The notes beneath the pieces were generated by a model. The model was not told the DNA's origin and did no database searches. It worked only from the letters and a program-made list of their open reading frames with translations. This document shows, piece after piece, positions 46,847-59,610 of a stretch of DNA of 64,000 bases (its first letter is position 1; the number at the start of each line of letters is the position of its first letter). The translations under genes were made by a program, and so were the position numbers. Source of the DNA: Boletus sp. NGJ (taxonomy: Eukaryota > Basidiomycota > Agaricomycetes > Boletales > Boletaceae); the NCBI GenBank assembly GCA_019096195.1, contig JAGTXK010000087.1, positions 434,001-498,000 on the forward strand. Direction: 5' to 3'.

Positions 46847-48658
46847 ATGGACCACGGTCGACTCCGCAATGGCCTTCGAGCTGTGTGGATTATTGTAGTC
46901 GTATGGCTGGAGCTTGGCACGTTCCGCTTTGCCCTGCATGACTGTCGTTGGCCAGATTCGCGGCAGGTGTGTGCGCTTCTCTTTTGTGTTCCAATCACGT
47001 TGATGAGCGAGTTGCCCTTTGAATTAGCCTCACATCCCCAATTCGCGTGTCGTACGGATACTTGTGATAGCGGATCCACAAATAATTGACCGCCATTCCT
47101 ATCCTGGTCGTGGGGCGCTTCTCTCCGCACTAAGTCAATCCGTCGTTGACCTTAATCTTCGCAAGAGCTGGAATTTTGCATTCCGTCGTCTCCGGCCTAA
47201 TGCCGTGGTGGTGCTTGGTGCCCTCGCATAGTCCAATAGCTTGTATCGTCAACTAAAGAACATTCCAGGTGACATGATGGATAACGGCCGTTTATACATG
47301 TCGACCAGCGAGTACGTACATCCATGTCCCTTCAAATGTAAATTAAGGCTTGTTTCTCCCCAGATACGAAGCCTATTTTGCCCGATACCAGGGTATCTTC
47401 AATATGGGCGATTCACCACCCCCTGTTTATTACCTACCAGGTAATCATGACGTAGGGTTCGTCTCCTCTCCATCTACACTATATACAGCATCTCATGCAA
47501 CCACTCTTCCAGGCTTGGAAATTTGGCCCCGTTCTCTCTGGAGGCTGACATGCGCTACACCTCCCATTTCGGTCCTCGGAATTATCGCCGTACCATCGGA
47601 AACCACACCCTCGTCTTCGTTGATGCACCCGCCCTCATCGAAGAAGACTTGTTGCGGGCTGAACGCGGTCACACATTTGAAAGTTGGTCTGCTATTTCAC
47701 ACGGCCCAGTAGAGTTTGTAAAACAGACTGCGTCGACTGGCTCTCCGAGTCCCGTTGTCTTGTTGACACACATTCCACTTTCTCGTCCTTCCGATGCGTC
47801 CTGTGGTCCCTTGCGTGAGAAAGGGACGATACGGCAAGGTTATGGGTTCGGTTACCAAAACACGCTCTCGGACGAGGCAACAGAGTTCTTGCTCCAGTCC
47901 CTCAAGCCATCTCTCATTATGAGGTTTGTCAACAGTTTGTGCACGGAACGTACCCCTGACTGCGCAACAGTGGTGATGACCATGACTACTGCGAATATGA
48001 ACACACTATCACCTCGTCTGATGAAAAGGTTCAAGAAGTCACCGTCAAGTCGATCTCAATGGCAATGGGAATTCGTCGGCCGGGATTTCAACTACTCTCA
48101 TTAACATCAACAGTACCCTCACCAGATCACATCACGCAAACACCAGTTCCCCCACCTCTGCACACCCTTTGCTTAATGCCCGATCAATTGGGAATATACT
48201 TTTATATGTATATTCCACTCGTATTGTTGTCGCTTCTCGTCCTGCTTGCCTTCAACATCATTCGCGTGAACGGAGGTACTGGGTATCAAACATGGAATAG
48301 AAAGCACATTCGTCAGGACACTCTCGTGGCGCTACACGAATTACCCCGGTGCAACTCGCCGCACGCGTCCGATCCCGAGTTCTTCCTTCCACCTGCCGTA
48401 AATAATTCACAAGAACACCACGCACCTCTGCGCGGTCGCACTTACTCGTCACCCTGGACCTGGACATTCTCACTCGGTGGCCATCGGCGCCGCATCACGC
48501 TTCCAAACCCATTTGGAAATTGGCGTTTGAGGGCCGGTCACCGAAAACCCCACCGTGATGTGGGGGTGTTCGTCGGATTGCTGCAGGACGTGGGGGCGGT
48601 AGCGTGGCCACCCATCTTCGTGCTTTTGGCGACATCGTGGTGGGTCATGCAGTGGTAA
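46847..48658 (+). CDS. TED1: TED1/CDC1-type metallophosphoesterase (GPI-anchor remodelling)
   Basis: An ER membrane Mn-dependent phosphoesterase that removes ethanolamine phosphate from GPI glycans. The ATG at 46847 precedes an N-terminal span (WIIVVVWLELGTFRFAL). A phase-0 intron leads to PHIPNSRVVRILVIADPQII and DRHSYPGRG, with the metal Asp and His. Then LRPNAVVVLG splices to DMMDNGR, then PVYYLPGNHDVG, LVFVDAPALIEEDLL, VVLLTHIPLSRPSDASCGPL, and SGDDHDYCEYEH. All expected metal ligands (D, H, GD, GNHD, H, GDDHD) are present. The C-terminus has two further spans (FYMYIPLVLLSLLVLLAF and a final WPPIFVLLATSWWVMQW) around a polar loop. The TAA is at 48656-48658. The gene is intact and is the catalytic member of a pair with 61505-63580. 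Confidence 0.88.
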
Positions 48659-50761
48659 CATTGGGGACGAATGCGCCAGACGGTGCTTGATCAGAGGGTT
48701 ACCTGTTTCGAGGCCTCAAGGAAACGGACACGCTCACTCTGCTTTCGTACGGACACTGGTAGGGTTAATCGGATTTACTTCCCCATATGGTCTACTTTAC
48801 ATTCGTTTCGTACTCACAATGCATTGCGATATTTCTCTCGTTCTTGTGATCCTGAGGTACCTCGCAGCCGGGCTCTTGCGTTAGCGCTGATCCGTGTGTT
48901 GCCGTGTCGGCGGCCAATGATCGACCTGGCAAGTCGAGACCGGCTGGATCCTGGTCTCCGTCTCCTGCGGGAGCTAAGCGGTGTGATCAGGGGATCAGCT
49001 AAAGCGCCCAGTTCATAGGATCTGATCATCGACCGAGCCTGAACTGGAGATGAGGTTTCGACGGACTCGAAGTGGGGTGCCTTTGAAACCCATTCTGTCA
49101 AGGAAATCCAAGGCAAGGAGCGAGTGCGAGTGCGGGGTACACATGTTTCGACATACACATTTATAGGTGCCATGTGGCTTGAAGTCACATGCTCCGCCGC
49201 ATACCGTCGTGGTTCCCTGGTGAGGGGTGAGGAATGTGCGGGCACACGGGGGGGAGGAGTACCCGTCCGAGAACCAAGGAGTACTCGAAACTCCTTGGCA
49301 GGGCTATGCAACTATTTTCCCAGAGGGAGATTCTTGCAGACAAGCATTTTGCGTGGCAGGAGAGGCTGCATCGCGTCACGGGATATTGGCGATGGGATGC
49401 TACGCGCGGAACTAACATAGTATCAAAACCTAGATTGCGGGGGCGCATCCTTACCTGATGAGCGGCCCATGGGGCACCCAAAAGCTGACAGGTCACCGGT
49501 CAATCGGGTTGTTGAATATCCCCGATGATGGATGCCTTGATCAATTAATTCTTATTGAGAAAGAGAGCAGCACGGTGTCAGGTTCTCGTGGGAGGGCGAT
49601 AACGCGTCCGAATAGATGCATGGGTGTACGGTAGTGTGTTGTGAACGACGCCGTCATGAATGGGCATACTGAGTTAGATCGACGGAACCGTTGGTGCATC
49701 GCAAATGAAAGAAGGTGAGGTCGTGAATCGTCCTCGGGGGTGGTTATCTGCGCAGGGGAAGCGGCGTTCTGGTGGTGGGGGATCTGAAGGGATCTCGTGT
49801 GTGGACGTTTGATAATGGCGCAAAGGGGCCATGGCATCACCATCATACGGCCTCGTGGCTTCCGCGCAGCAGAAGCCTGACATGACCGCAAACCGTATCT
49901 AGGGTAGAGGGGAGCTCGCGAAAGAGACGACGCAGTCACGTCGGCTCGACAACATATTGTGTCGTAGTAGGCTGCGAGGGGAAGTGAGAGCCGGTTACAT
50001 ACAACGGTCGGATGGGCTCGGGTGGGACATTGGGTGAGAAGCGCTGGCTGAGGGGGAGGCAGGCACGGTCCATGTGGATAAGACAAGCACCGCAAATATA
50101 CCGAGCGAATCCTGGCACGAACCGACCTGCCGCCATAGCAATCCAGACGCAGGAACCCCCGATATGTACAAGGAAGCCAGAAAGCTGAGCGTAATCGTTT
50201 ATAAAAGCAAAATGAGTTGGCCAGTCTGACGGGAACGTCGTTACTCCATCCCTTGGCGAGTCAAAGGGACTCCGGTCAGCGGGAGACGTTTTCTCGGTTT
50301 TATGCAAGCACGTTCGTCTTGTCAGCCGAACCACCTGAGCAGTTATAATCCCCAACGTCGACCCAGCTACCCACCCATCCACCTCAGACTATCCCCCCCG
50401 CGTCTTACACCCCCACCCGCGCCCTCCTCGCCGCTCGCTAGTCGCTACGCTAGAAACCCCGTCGACGGTTGGCCAGATATAACCTCGGTGTCCAACGCAC
50501 GAGTCCATCGTAGTTCCGTTTGCGACCTCATCCCGGAGGAAGCGCACGGCTTGAGTTCGGACTTGTCCGCGACACATATCGATCTCAGCCTAGAGCTCCT
50601 TAAGCGTCACCACAAACCGAAAACTACCCCAAATCGTACTCTTTCTGACCCTCAAATTCTCTCCACAGTCACAACCCAGCCCGTACATATACCAAAGTCT
50701 CCGTACGTATCTCTTCCCCCCCCATCCTCATCCTCATCGTCCCTCACCTTCTTCGAGCACG
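48659..50761. other. 2.1-kb gap with UGP1 promoter at its right end
   Basis: I see no gene with motifs or consistent splicing. Open stretches at 48671-49018, 48814-49311 (minus) and 49541-50095 (minus) lack any recognised feature. The last ~120 bp before the UGP1 ATG is strongly pyrimidine-rich (for example CTTCCCCCCCC near 50712), typical of highly expressed fungal housekeeping promoters and leaders. It could hold a non-coding RNA or the long upstream control region of UGP1. Confidence 0.4.
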
Positions 50762-52697
<1,936 letters not shown>

Positions 52698-53416
52698 ACG
52701 ATCGCAACCCTGCTAGAGCTTTGGTGGACGTTTCCTGAGATTTAGTCTCTTGACGCCTGGTTTTCTCGACCTGTTACGAATTTTCGTTCTTGCATTGGAT
52801 TGTGGACTTTCAAAACCTTTCATAGAGCACTACCAAACGCTTTTATTCCTCTTCGTGCGTGTTTCATGTCTTTGATTTGATAGCGGTAGGATGTTGGAGA
52901 TCAAACGCATCACTTGGATGGATGTCCATCGGTCATGTGTCCATGTATTTAGTGTGTATCTGATCATTCTAGTAAACGAATTAGTTCGAGAGGACGCTGC
53001 ACGAGACCATAAATGATCCGTATCCCTCTCCAGAATTGCACCACGATGATCTTCCACTGCCAAGTGCCATCTTATCCTCCGTCGTCACGCTCACCAATTA
53101 TTGTGTGGAAACGGGGTGACTTTTCCTGACCGATCCTTGATCTGCCTGCCAATCCCGGTTGCCAAGCTGGCGCAAAGAACAGGCGTGTGTGCTCAGGTTC
53201 AAGACGAGGACAAATCTGGTCCTCGTGATCCATCCCGGGTTGCTCAAAGCTGGGGGGGAAGGCGACATATTGCACCCTCATTTCTCCTGATGAACCCCGT
53301 CGTACGTTAAGAGAAGCGAAACAGCTAGACCGTCACGCGTGACACGTCATGCCTTTTTCTTTTGGCCAAGTTGTCTTTCATCCTGTCCACATTGCACAGA
53401 GTTTCCGGGCTCAACC
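52698..53416. other. Intergenic
   Basis: UGP1 3' UTR followed by the promoter of the next plus-strand gene. No recognised coding signal on either strand. Confidence 0.4.
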
Positions 53417-56400
53417 ATGTCCGAGCGCAGCCAGCCGTCCGAGCGTTTACCCAAAGATTCCATCAGGATCGTCTATCATGCTGAACACAGAACGTTCGCC
53501 AGATTATTCAATGGTGATCTTACCCCTTGCCACCCTCTTAAAAAAACGCGCTCAGTCCTCTTCACGTAGAGCGTTCCCTCGACGAAGTAAAGGATGTCGT
53601 CCGACGGAAACTTGGCCTAGGACGGGAAACCGATGTCTCGCTCAAGCAGATGGGCTCTGGTTCCCTCCTCGACCTCGAAGATGGTAAGTCTGTCAGAGAG
53701 GGTTAGGAGCGCGCTCAATCGGACTTTACTTTGTCAACAGACGACGATTTCCAGGCGTTTCGCGTCCTTTTGAGGTCTTGCGTTTCTGTGGACATCCAGG
53801 TTACTGTGGGCAGGTCTCGGGGTTTCGCTATGCTGCCCCCGGTCGCATCCGTGAGTCAAGCCACCTCGAATCTTGTCGACGTCCTCAAGCAGCGAGCATT
53901 ACAGCTGCCTCGAGAGCAGCCATCGGCCAGTAAATCAACCACCACTCCGTCGGCATCGCCTTCCAAGTCACCACGCCACCCAACAGCATATGGTTCATCG
54001 AGTGTGCATCCCGAGGTTCCCCGGACCACACATGTTCCTTTTGCAGCAGCAAAGACACCGGGTCCTTCTGCAAGAAAGCGCAAGGTGTCATTTGAGGACG
54101 CCGCTCTAGCAGCTCCTGACAAATCTGCACAGCGGCGCGTACCGACCAAGGTGACCCCTGCTACCCCTGTTGCGTCTGCGGAGACTGCAGAGACTTCTAC
54201 TGCTCCAAAGCCAGTAGGTGCTGAAGAGCCCCCGAAGAAAAGACAAAAGAAAGAGGTCACCAAGGCAAGGGATGTTCATCCCACTGAGACTGTTCAGAGT
54301 CCTGCAGCGGAGGCTTCTGATGCGTCAAAACCCAGACCGAAGAAATCCGCAGCGTTGGATCGTGGGAGCGAGGTGGGGACTGTCTCACACATGGATGCAT
54401 CTGCTCACATTTGATTGCCTTGTAGGCAGGGACGAGCACGTTGGTGGATGCTGCAACAGCTGAGCTAGTGGCAAAGAAGCCAAAGAGACAGAAAAAGGAT
54501 GACGGCGCTGGTCCGAAGAAGTCTTCCGCGCGTAAGTTCCGCCTTGATGGACTGGTTACTGCAACGCGATACTGATCTAATGTTCCATAGCTGTCGACCA
54601 AGGCGGTAATTACTCTCGTTGATATACGCGGTCCGTGATTTAAGATCGGGTTGCACTCCCAAATAACCTAGGTATGGACCAACCGATTAACCAACCAATC
54701 AATCCAGTAAACGAGCCTTCTCTCCAGCCAGGTGATGTTGGCAGTTCGAGCACTGTATATGTTCTAACGGAATCCCAGCATCAGAAAAACCTACAATTAC
54801 AACTGCAGAGGGTGTGTCAAGGAGTAAGCCCTAAAACTCACTCGATTATGATATCATTAACGCCGAAAAAGCTCGGAAGACAAAGCCACCTAAAGGAACA
54901 GCTTGTGCCGGTGAGCAGTCTTTGCTTTCGGAGCATTAAAGACTTATGAATGTTAGCGTAGCTATCCCTCGAACGAGCGCAAGTACCAGTGTGCAATCCG
55001 AAGTAGCAGCAGCAATTTTGTCTGGCTACTTGTCTAAAGCAAGTGAGACTCTACCACCTGAACCTCCTGCGAAGCGAAAGTACGTAAGGAAAGATACCAA
55101 AAAGTCTTCTGCATCTTCTAGTACATTGCCTATGGAACCTACGACAGTCTTGGCTGCCCCTGCTGACGAGGTACCGAACGTCCCGACGGAGCGCAGACTT
55201 GAACCCGTGACCAATGGGCCACCACGGCAGACTTCGGAGCTGAATGGTCCACCTTGTCCTATTTGCCTCGAGGAACCATTCCACATACGCTATTGCTGTC
55301 CCACTGTTTTGAAAGGTCCCGATGCCATCCGAACGCGACTGGAGGAGCTTAAGAGCACGGATAACCAACAATCGCTGATCAAGGAACTGGAGGGTCTCCT
55401 TCGCGATTCAAAAGGTTACAATTCCGTTTTGTATTCTACCCCAAACCTGACATAACCCTTTATCAGTCACGTCCACGCCCTCATTCGATGCCTCGCCGAT
55501 TGATGGAGTCCAATCGCGAGAGGTTTCGCCACCGCCCAACGCTTCTGCACCCCAAACGCCAAATATTCCTAGCAATTCCTACGTGTCCGAAGTAACAGTG
55601 GAAAGCAGAGACGAAGGGAGCAGCTCGGAAAGTTCCGATGACACGTCGGAGGGAGGGGTAGAAGACGAAGGATTGCCGGCTCCTAAAAAACAGCAGACGC
55701 CCAACGAACAGCCTTCACGCGCCAATGATGACTTGGATGCTGTAATCCGTGGACCAGCGTCGAAGCGGCAGAATATCCTGCATGTCATTGATCGGATTGT
55801 TGGGGATGAAAATGACGAGGACTCTGAGTCGGAAGAGGAAGAGGACGAGGCCGAATTTGAAGAAGGCCCAGACGAAGAGATTGATCGATCGAGGCGTCGG
55901 TGGTCCAGGAATATCAAGCGTGATTCCAACTCTGAGAGCGAGGATGACGGGTCTAGGTCACCTTCGCCTTCACCTGAAGGCATTTCAAACAACCTCGGAC
56001 CAGGCATACAAGGCTCCAACAAGGGATCCGCCAAACACCAGGATCGCGACATTGTCATGAAAGACACTGTTGATGCTCCAGTTCTCGAGAGACAGGATGA
56101 TGACAGTAGTGAGGAGACACACGTGGGATCTGAGGGCCGCATGGACGTAGACCACGAGTCGATTGGAGAAAAGGGTGCTGCTACTACTGTCGAACAGCAG
56201 CCTTCACCACCTTCTCCCAGAAATGAGCCGCAAGAATCCAGACAATCAGATGTTGATCTTGCTTCCAGTCGGGAGGGCGGTGTACCACTAGCCTCCGTGG
56301 CCCTTCGCGAGGTTGAGGCCGATCCAATAGAACCCGCGGATGAGTTGGAACCTCCAACTAATTTGCGCTCGGACGCAGATCCCATTGAAGTGACTTCTGA

Positions 56401-57436
56401 AGGCATCGGATCCTTGTTCGCCGGGGCGGCTGAATCGACCCCAAAGCCAGGAGTGACGAAACGGATCAAGGATCGCAATGGCCAAATTCCAGACGATGAA
56501 GCTGAACGTCCTGTGCTTCTCGAACAGCTGACTCCGGTGGCCACGGACGAGGTGACCCCCTTGTCAACGGAAAAAAGGTTACGGAGTAGGGTCGTGCAAA
56601 CGTCTGTCAGTCAAGAGTCTGTGTCATTGCGGAAGAGTCCTCGGCTTAACTCCCTTCCACCTTCCACAAGTACGCCCCTAGCTGTGACGTTGCTGAACCT
56701 TAGGTCCAAAAGCGGAGCTGGGACCGGTAAAGCAGCCAAAACGCCAGCGAAGCAGTCTAAGGAACAATCGGATGCTTCGCAGAGTAGTAAGGCCCGCAAC
56801 GCTCCCACTCCATCGTTGGCCAGGTGGGAAATACTCCCAGAGTCGTCGTCGCCTTCTATACAGTTGGAGGAGACATCGGTGCGCATCGACGAGTTGATGT
56901 CTAGCAGTCCCCATCCAGACGACATTCCTATTCGTGGACGTTTAAACAACAAGGGGAAGAAAGGCCGATCCTACAAGTCTGCCGCTTCTAACCAGGCAGA
57001 AAGCTCCCAGGGCAAAGGACGATTGTTCGACCTCTCGTCCAGTCAGATACCTTTCCCATATTCCCAGTACCAGAACAATTCGGCGCCGACGGCGTTTGCG
57101 AATGGGAAAGAGAAGGAGAAGACAACAGATTTGGAAGAGGAACCAAAGGTGCCCAAGAAACAGACAAGGCCGCTTGCTCAATATCGTTCGTTGTCCCAGT
57201 TGGCTTCCCAGGCGAAGCTCTTTTCTCCCAATCTACCCACGCCTACCAACAAGTCGCTGACTGACGGGAGGACAAAGAAACGTGTTGCTGATGAGGATTC
57301 CTCTTCTTCCTCGTCCTCTTCTGATGCGGACGAGGCTAATGGATCGGAACATATCCCTCGAGGACGAAGGGCGGCCTCTGTGTTGGAGACAAAGAAGAAA
57401 AAGAAGAGTCTCTTGTCCAATTTCTGTTCTCGTTAG
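53417..57436 (+). CDS. Large acidic/basic nuclear protein with ubiquitin-like N-terminus and zinc knuckle
   Basis: The family name is unknown to me. The ATG at 53417 starts MSERSQPSERLPKDSIRIVY. Two introns (GTGATC to CACGTAG at about 53513-53570; GTAAG to CAACAG at about 53684-53741) assemble DSIRIVYHAEHRTFARLFNE, RSLDEVKDVVRRKLGLGRET and DLEDDDDFQAFRVLLRS, which has the pattern of a PB1/ubiquitin-like fold. Then follow long disordered Pro/Ser/Lys/Glu stretches with several basic clusters (ARKRKVSF, PPKKRQKKE). At about 55251-55330 there is a Cys/His cluster (PCPICLEEPFHIRYCCPTVL) followed by a helical RTRLEELKSTDN. The last exon (about 55465-57436) is acidic, then has SLRKSPRLNSLPPSTSTPL and a Lys-rich end. 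The TAG is at 57434-57436. The middle exons (54420-54950) are uncertain. Confidence 0.72.
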
Positions 57437-57917
57437 GCTTGCTTCTCGCTTTGTACACGACCTTCACGAACGCAGCATTTTCATGTTTCTTGATGAACAT
57501 GATCTGAATCATACAGAGACTTCACATGTCGCTTTCCCCGAATACGTTTCAACCGCTTAATACCGACGAGTATCGTTTGTGCCGCAAAGATCAGTGCTAG
57601 TGAACATTGGAAGAAGGGTCACTGACTCTATTGAGTTCGGAGTTACCCGCTATATAGTCACGTGGTTGTAATCACCGCCCACAACAACCACAAACTCTGA
57701 CTCGGGCTATAAGCGGTATCATCGCCCCTCGCTCGACGCAAATTTTCGCGATTACTGAGCCCTTCAGCTCGTACATGATATTCACTCAGAACACTCGCGA
57801 CGAGTATGTACACCGTCCGTTTCCCGCTTTCCGTTCTGATTATCCTGCAGTTATATCTCTGATCTCGTTTTTTCTCTCCTGAGCCTTTGAAAACCACCAA
57901 AAAGATCGTAACCCACC
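57437..57917 (+). promoter_or_regulatory. CPA1 promoter and leader
   Basis: This contains the 3' flank of the preceding gene and the leader of CPA1. Two short upstream ORFs start at 57775 and 57806 (see separate entry). The leader close to the main ATG is CT-rich and the start context AACCCACCATG is good. Confidence 0.5.
57775..57882 (+). CDS. Candidate upstream ORF of CPA1 (35 aa)
   Basis: ATG 57775 opens MIFTQNTRDEYVHRPF..., with TGA at 57880-57882, 35 bp before the CPA1 start. A second overlapping uORF (57806-57862, 18 aa) starts at MYTVRF. In ascomycetes the CPA1/arg-2 leader encodes the arginine attenuator peptide, which stalls ribosomes with arginine. Here the FT.Q...EYV order is only loosely like that peptide (which has FTSQDYLSDHLW in Neurospora), so homology is doubtful. 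Confidence 0.35.
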   Translation: MIFTQNTRDEYVHRPFPAFRSDYPAVISLISFFLS

Positions 57918-59391
57918 ATGATTGCCCGCACTCTGATCCGAAACCGACTTTTTTCTCGTGGCTTTGCTACCCATGCTGGCCCAAATACCGCTCTACCCGC
58001 CGTTTTACATCTTAAAACTGGTCAAGCCTTCCATGGTCGATCTTTTGGAGCTCCAAAGAGTACGTTTGGAGAGACCGTCTTTTCAACTTCAATTACATCC
58101 TGTAAGTATTTTCATTTTGGGGCCGATCAAATTCCATTGACATTTACTTTACAGACACCGAGTCGATGACTGACCCTTCTTACCGAGGCCAGATCCTTGT
58201 CTTCACCACCCCTCTTATCGGAAATTATGGGGTTCCCAACAACAAGACTCCCATTGACTCACAGGACGTCGGAGTCGTCATGGAGTCCGAGGGAATTCAG
58301 TGCAGTGCCGTCGTGGTAGCAGACGTCGCTCACAAATTTTCTCACCATGCTGCAGTCGAATCCCTCGCTTCTTGGTGTCGCCGCTTTAACGTCCCTGGTA
58401 TTACTGGCGTAGACACCCGCGAAATCACGCGTTTATTGCGTGATCATGGAACCACCCTTGGTCGTCTTGCCGTCGGTGTAGATGCCTCAGCCCCTGCGCC
58501 AACCCCTGAGCAATACTGGGATCCTTCTACTGAGAACCTCGTCGACCAAGCTTCCACAAAGGCTCCGTACTGCCTCAACCCCAACGGGGATGTCCGAATC
58601 GCTGTTATCGATTTTGGTGCAAAAGCGAACATTCTTCGTTCTCTCATCCGTCGAAACGCCGCCGTGACTGTACTCCCTTGGAATTTCGATTTCAACACCA
58701 TCCGTGACCAGTATGACGGCCTCTTCCTTACCAATGGTCCTGGTGACCCAAGGCATTGCATGGACGCGGCTTTGAAACTCCGCAAGACTCTTCAGGAGTG
58801 GAACAAACCTGTTTTCGGTATCTGCATGGGCCACCAGGTCATCGGTATGGCCGCGGGTCTAGAGGCATACCGTATGACCTTCGGGAACCGTGGACACAAC
58901 CAACCCGTTCTCGCTTTGGCTTCTTCGGGCTCTATCAAAGCTGGTCGTGTTTATGTGACGAGGTGTGCATTGCAAGGATATAATTGTGATACAAGGGTTT
59001 GACTGATCGGGCTATTTTCTAGTCAAAACCATCAATATGCGCTCAAATTAACTGATCCCTTCCCAGCAGGGTGGGAACCATTCTTCATCAACTGCAACGA
59101 TTCCTCGGTTGAGGGCATAAAATCGACCGCGGACTCTGGCAAGAAAGTCTGGGGTGTACAATTCCACCCTGAGAGTGCAGGGGGCCCGTTGGATACCATG
59201 GAGGTTAGTGTTTCCCACTTGTGATACATACACCTTCACCTTTTAATCTGACCGTCCAGATGTTCACGGACTTCCTTGCCGAGTGTCGTGCCCACAGGCT
59301 CACGTTGCCAAAGACCGCCCCTGTGGATTTAACGAGTTCGATCAAAGACTACGCTGCCCCTCGTCTCCCAGAGATTACTGTTAGTGCTTAA
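57918..59391 (+). CDS. CPA1: Carbamoyl-phosphate synthase, arginine-specific, small subunit
   Basis: A glutamine amidotransferase that supplies ammonia to the large subunit for arginine synthesis. The ATG at 57918 gives MIARTLIRNRLFSRGFATHA, a basic, Arg/Ser-rich presequence that predicts mitochondrial import. The N-terminal domain follows (ALPAVLHLKTGQAFHGRSFG, intron, YTESMTDPSYRGQILVFTTP, ITGVDTREITRLLRDHG). The GATase domain has VRIAVIDFGAKANILRSLIR, GLFLTNGPGDPRHC, and the nucleophile Cys in FGICMGHQVIGMAAG; the His and Glu partners are in VWGVQFHPESAGGP. Three introns (about 58101-58153, 58961-59021, 59202-59259). The TAA is at 59389-59391. The FHPES..GP ending is that of CPSase small subunits. 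Normal length (~445 residues) and intact. Confidence 0.95.
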
Positions 59392-59610
59392 ACTGACAGC
59401 TTTCGTGTTATCGTTCGCGGGACGCAATTGGGTGTACGAATAGTCTACTATCATGGCTTTGAATGTACAAAAAATCAGTACCTGTTTTCTTAAAACGCTT
59501 GAACCTGGCTAAGACTTGACTACTGGCGCGATTGCCTTAGAACTGCCTAATTTGGGGGTCACTGACACGCGACAACGAGTCATTGCCCCATACCTCTGTC
59601 TCGTACCAAC
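59392..59610. other. Short intergenic region
   Basis: 219 bp between two plus-strand genes; no feature is visible beyond AT-rich sequence at about 59455-59490. Confidence 0.4.

Noticed and set aside
55579-56544. 321-codon minus-strand Ser-rich frame
   Set aside because: Antisense to the acidic exon of the large nuclear protein; Ser runs are the mirror of Asp/Glu codons.
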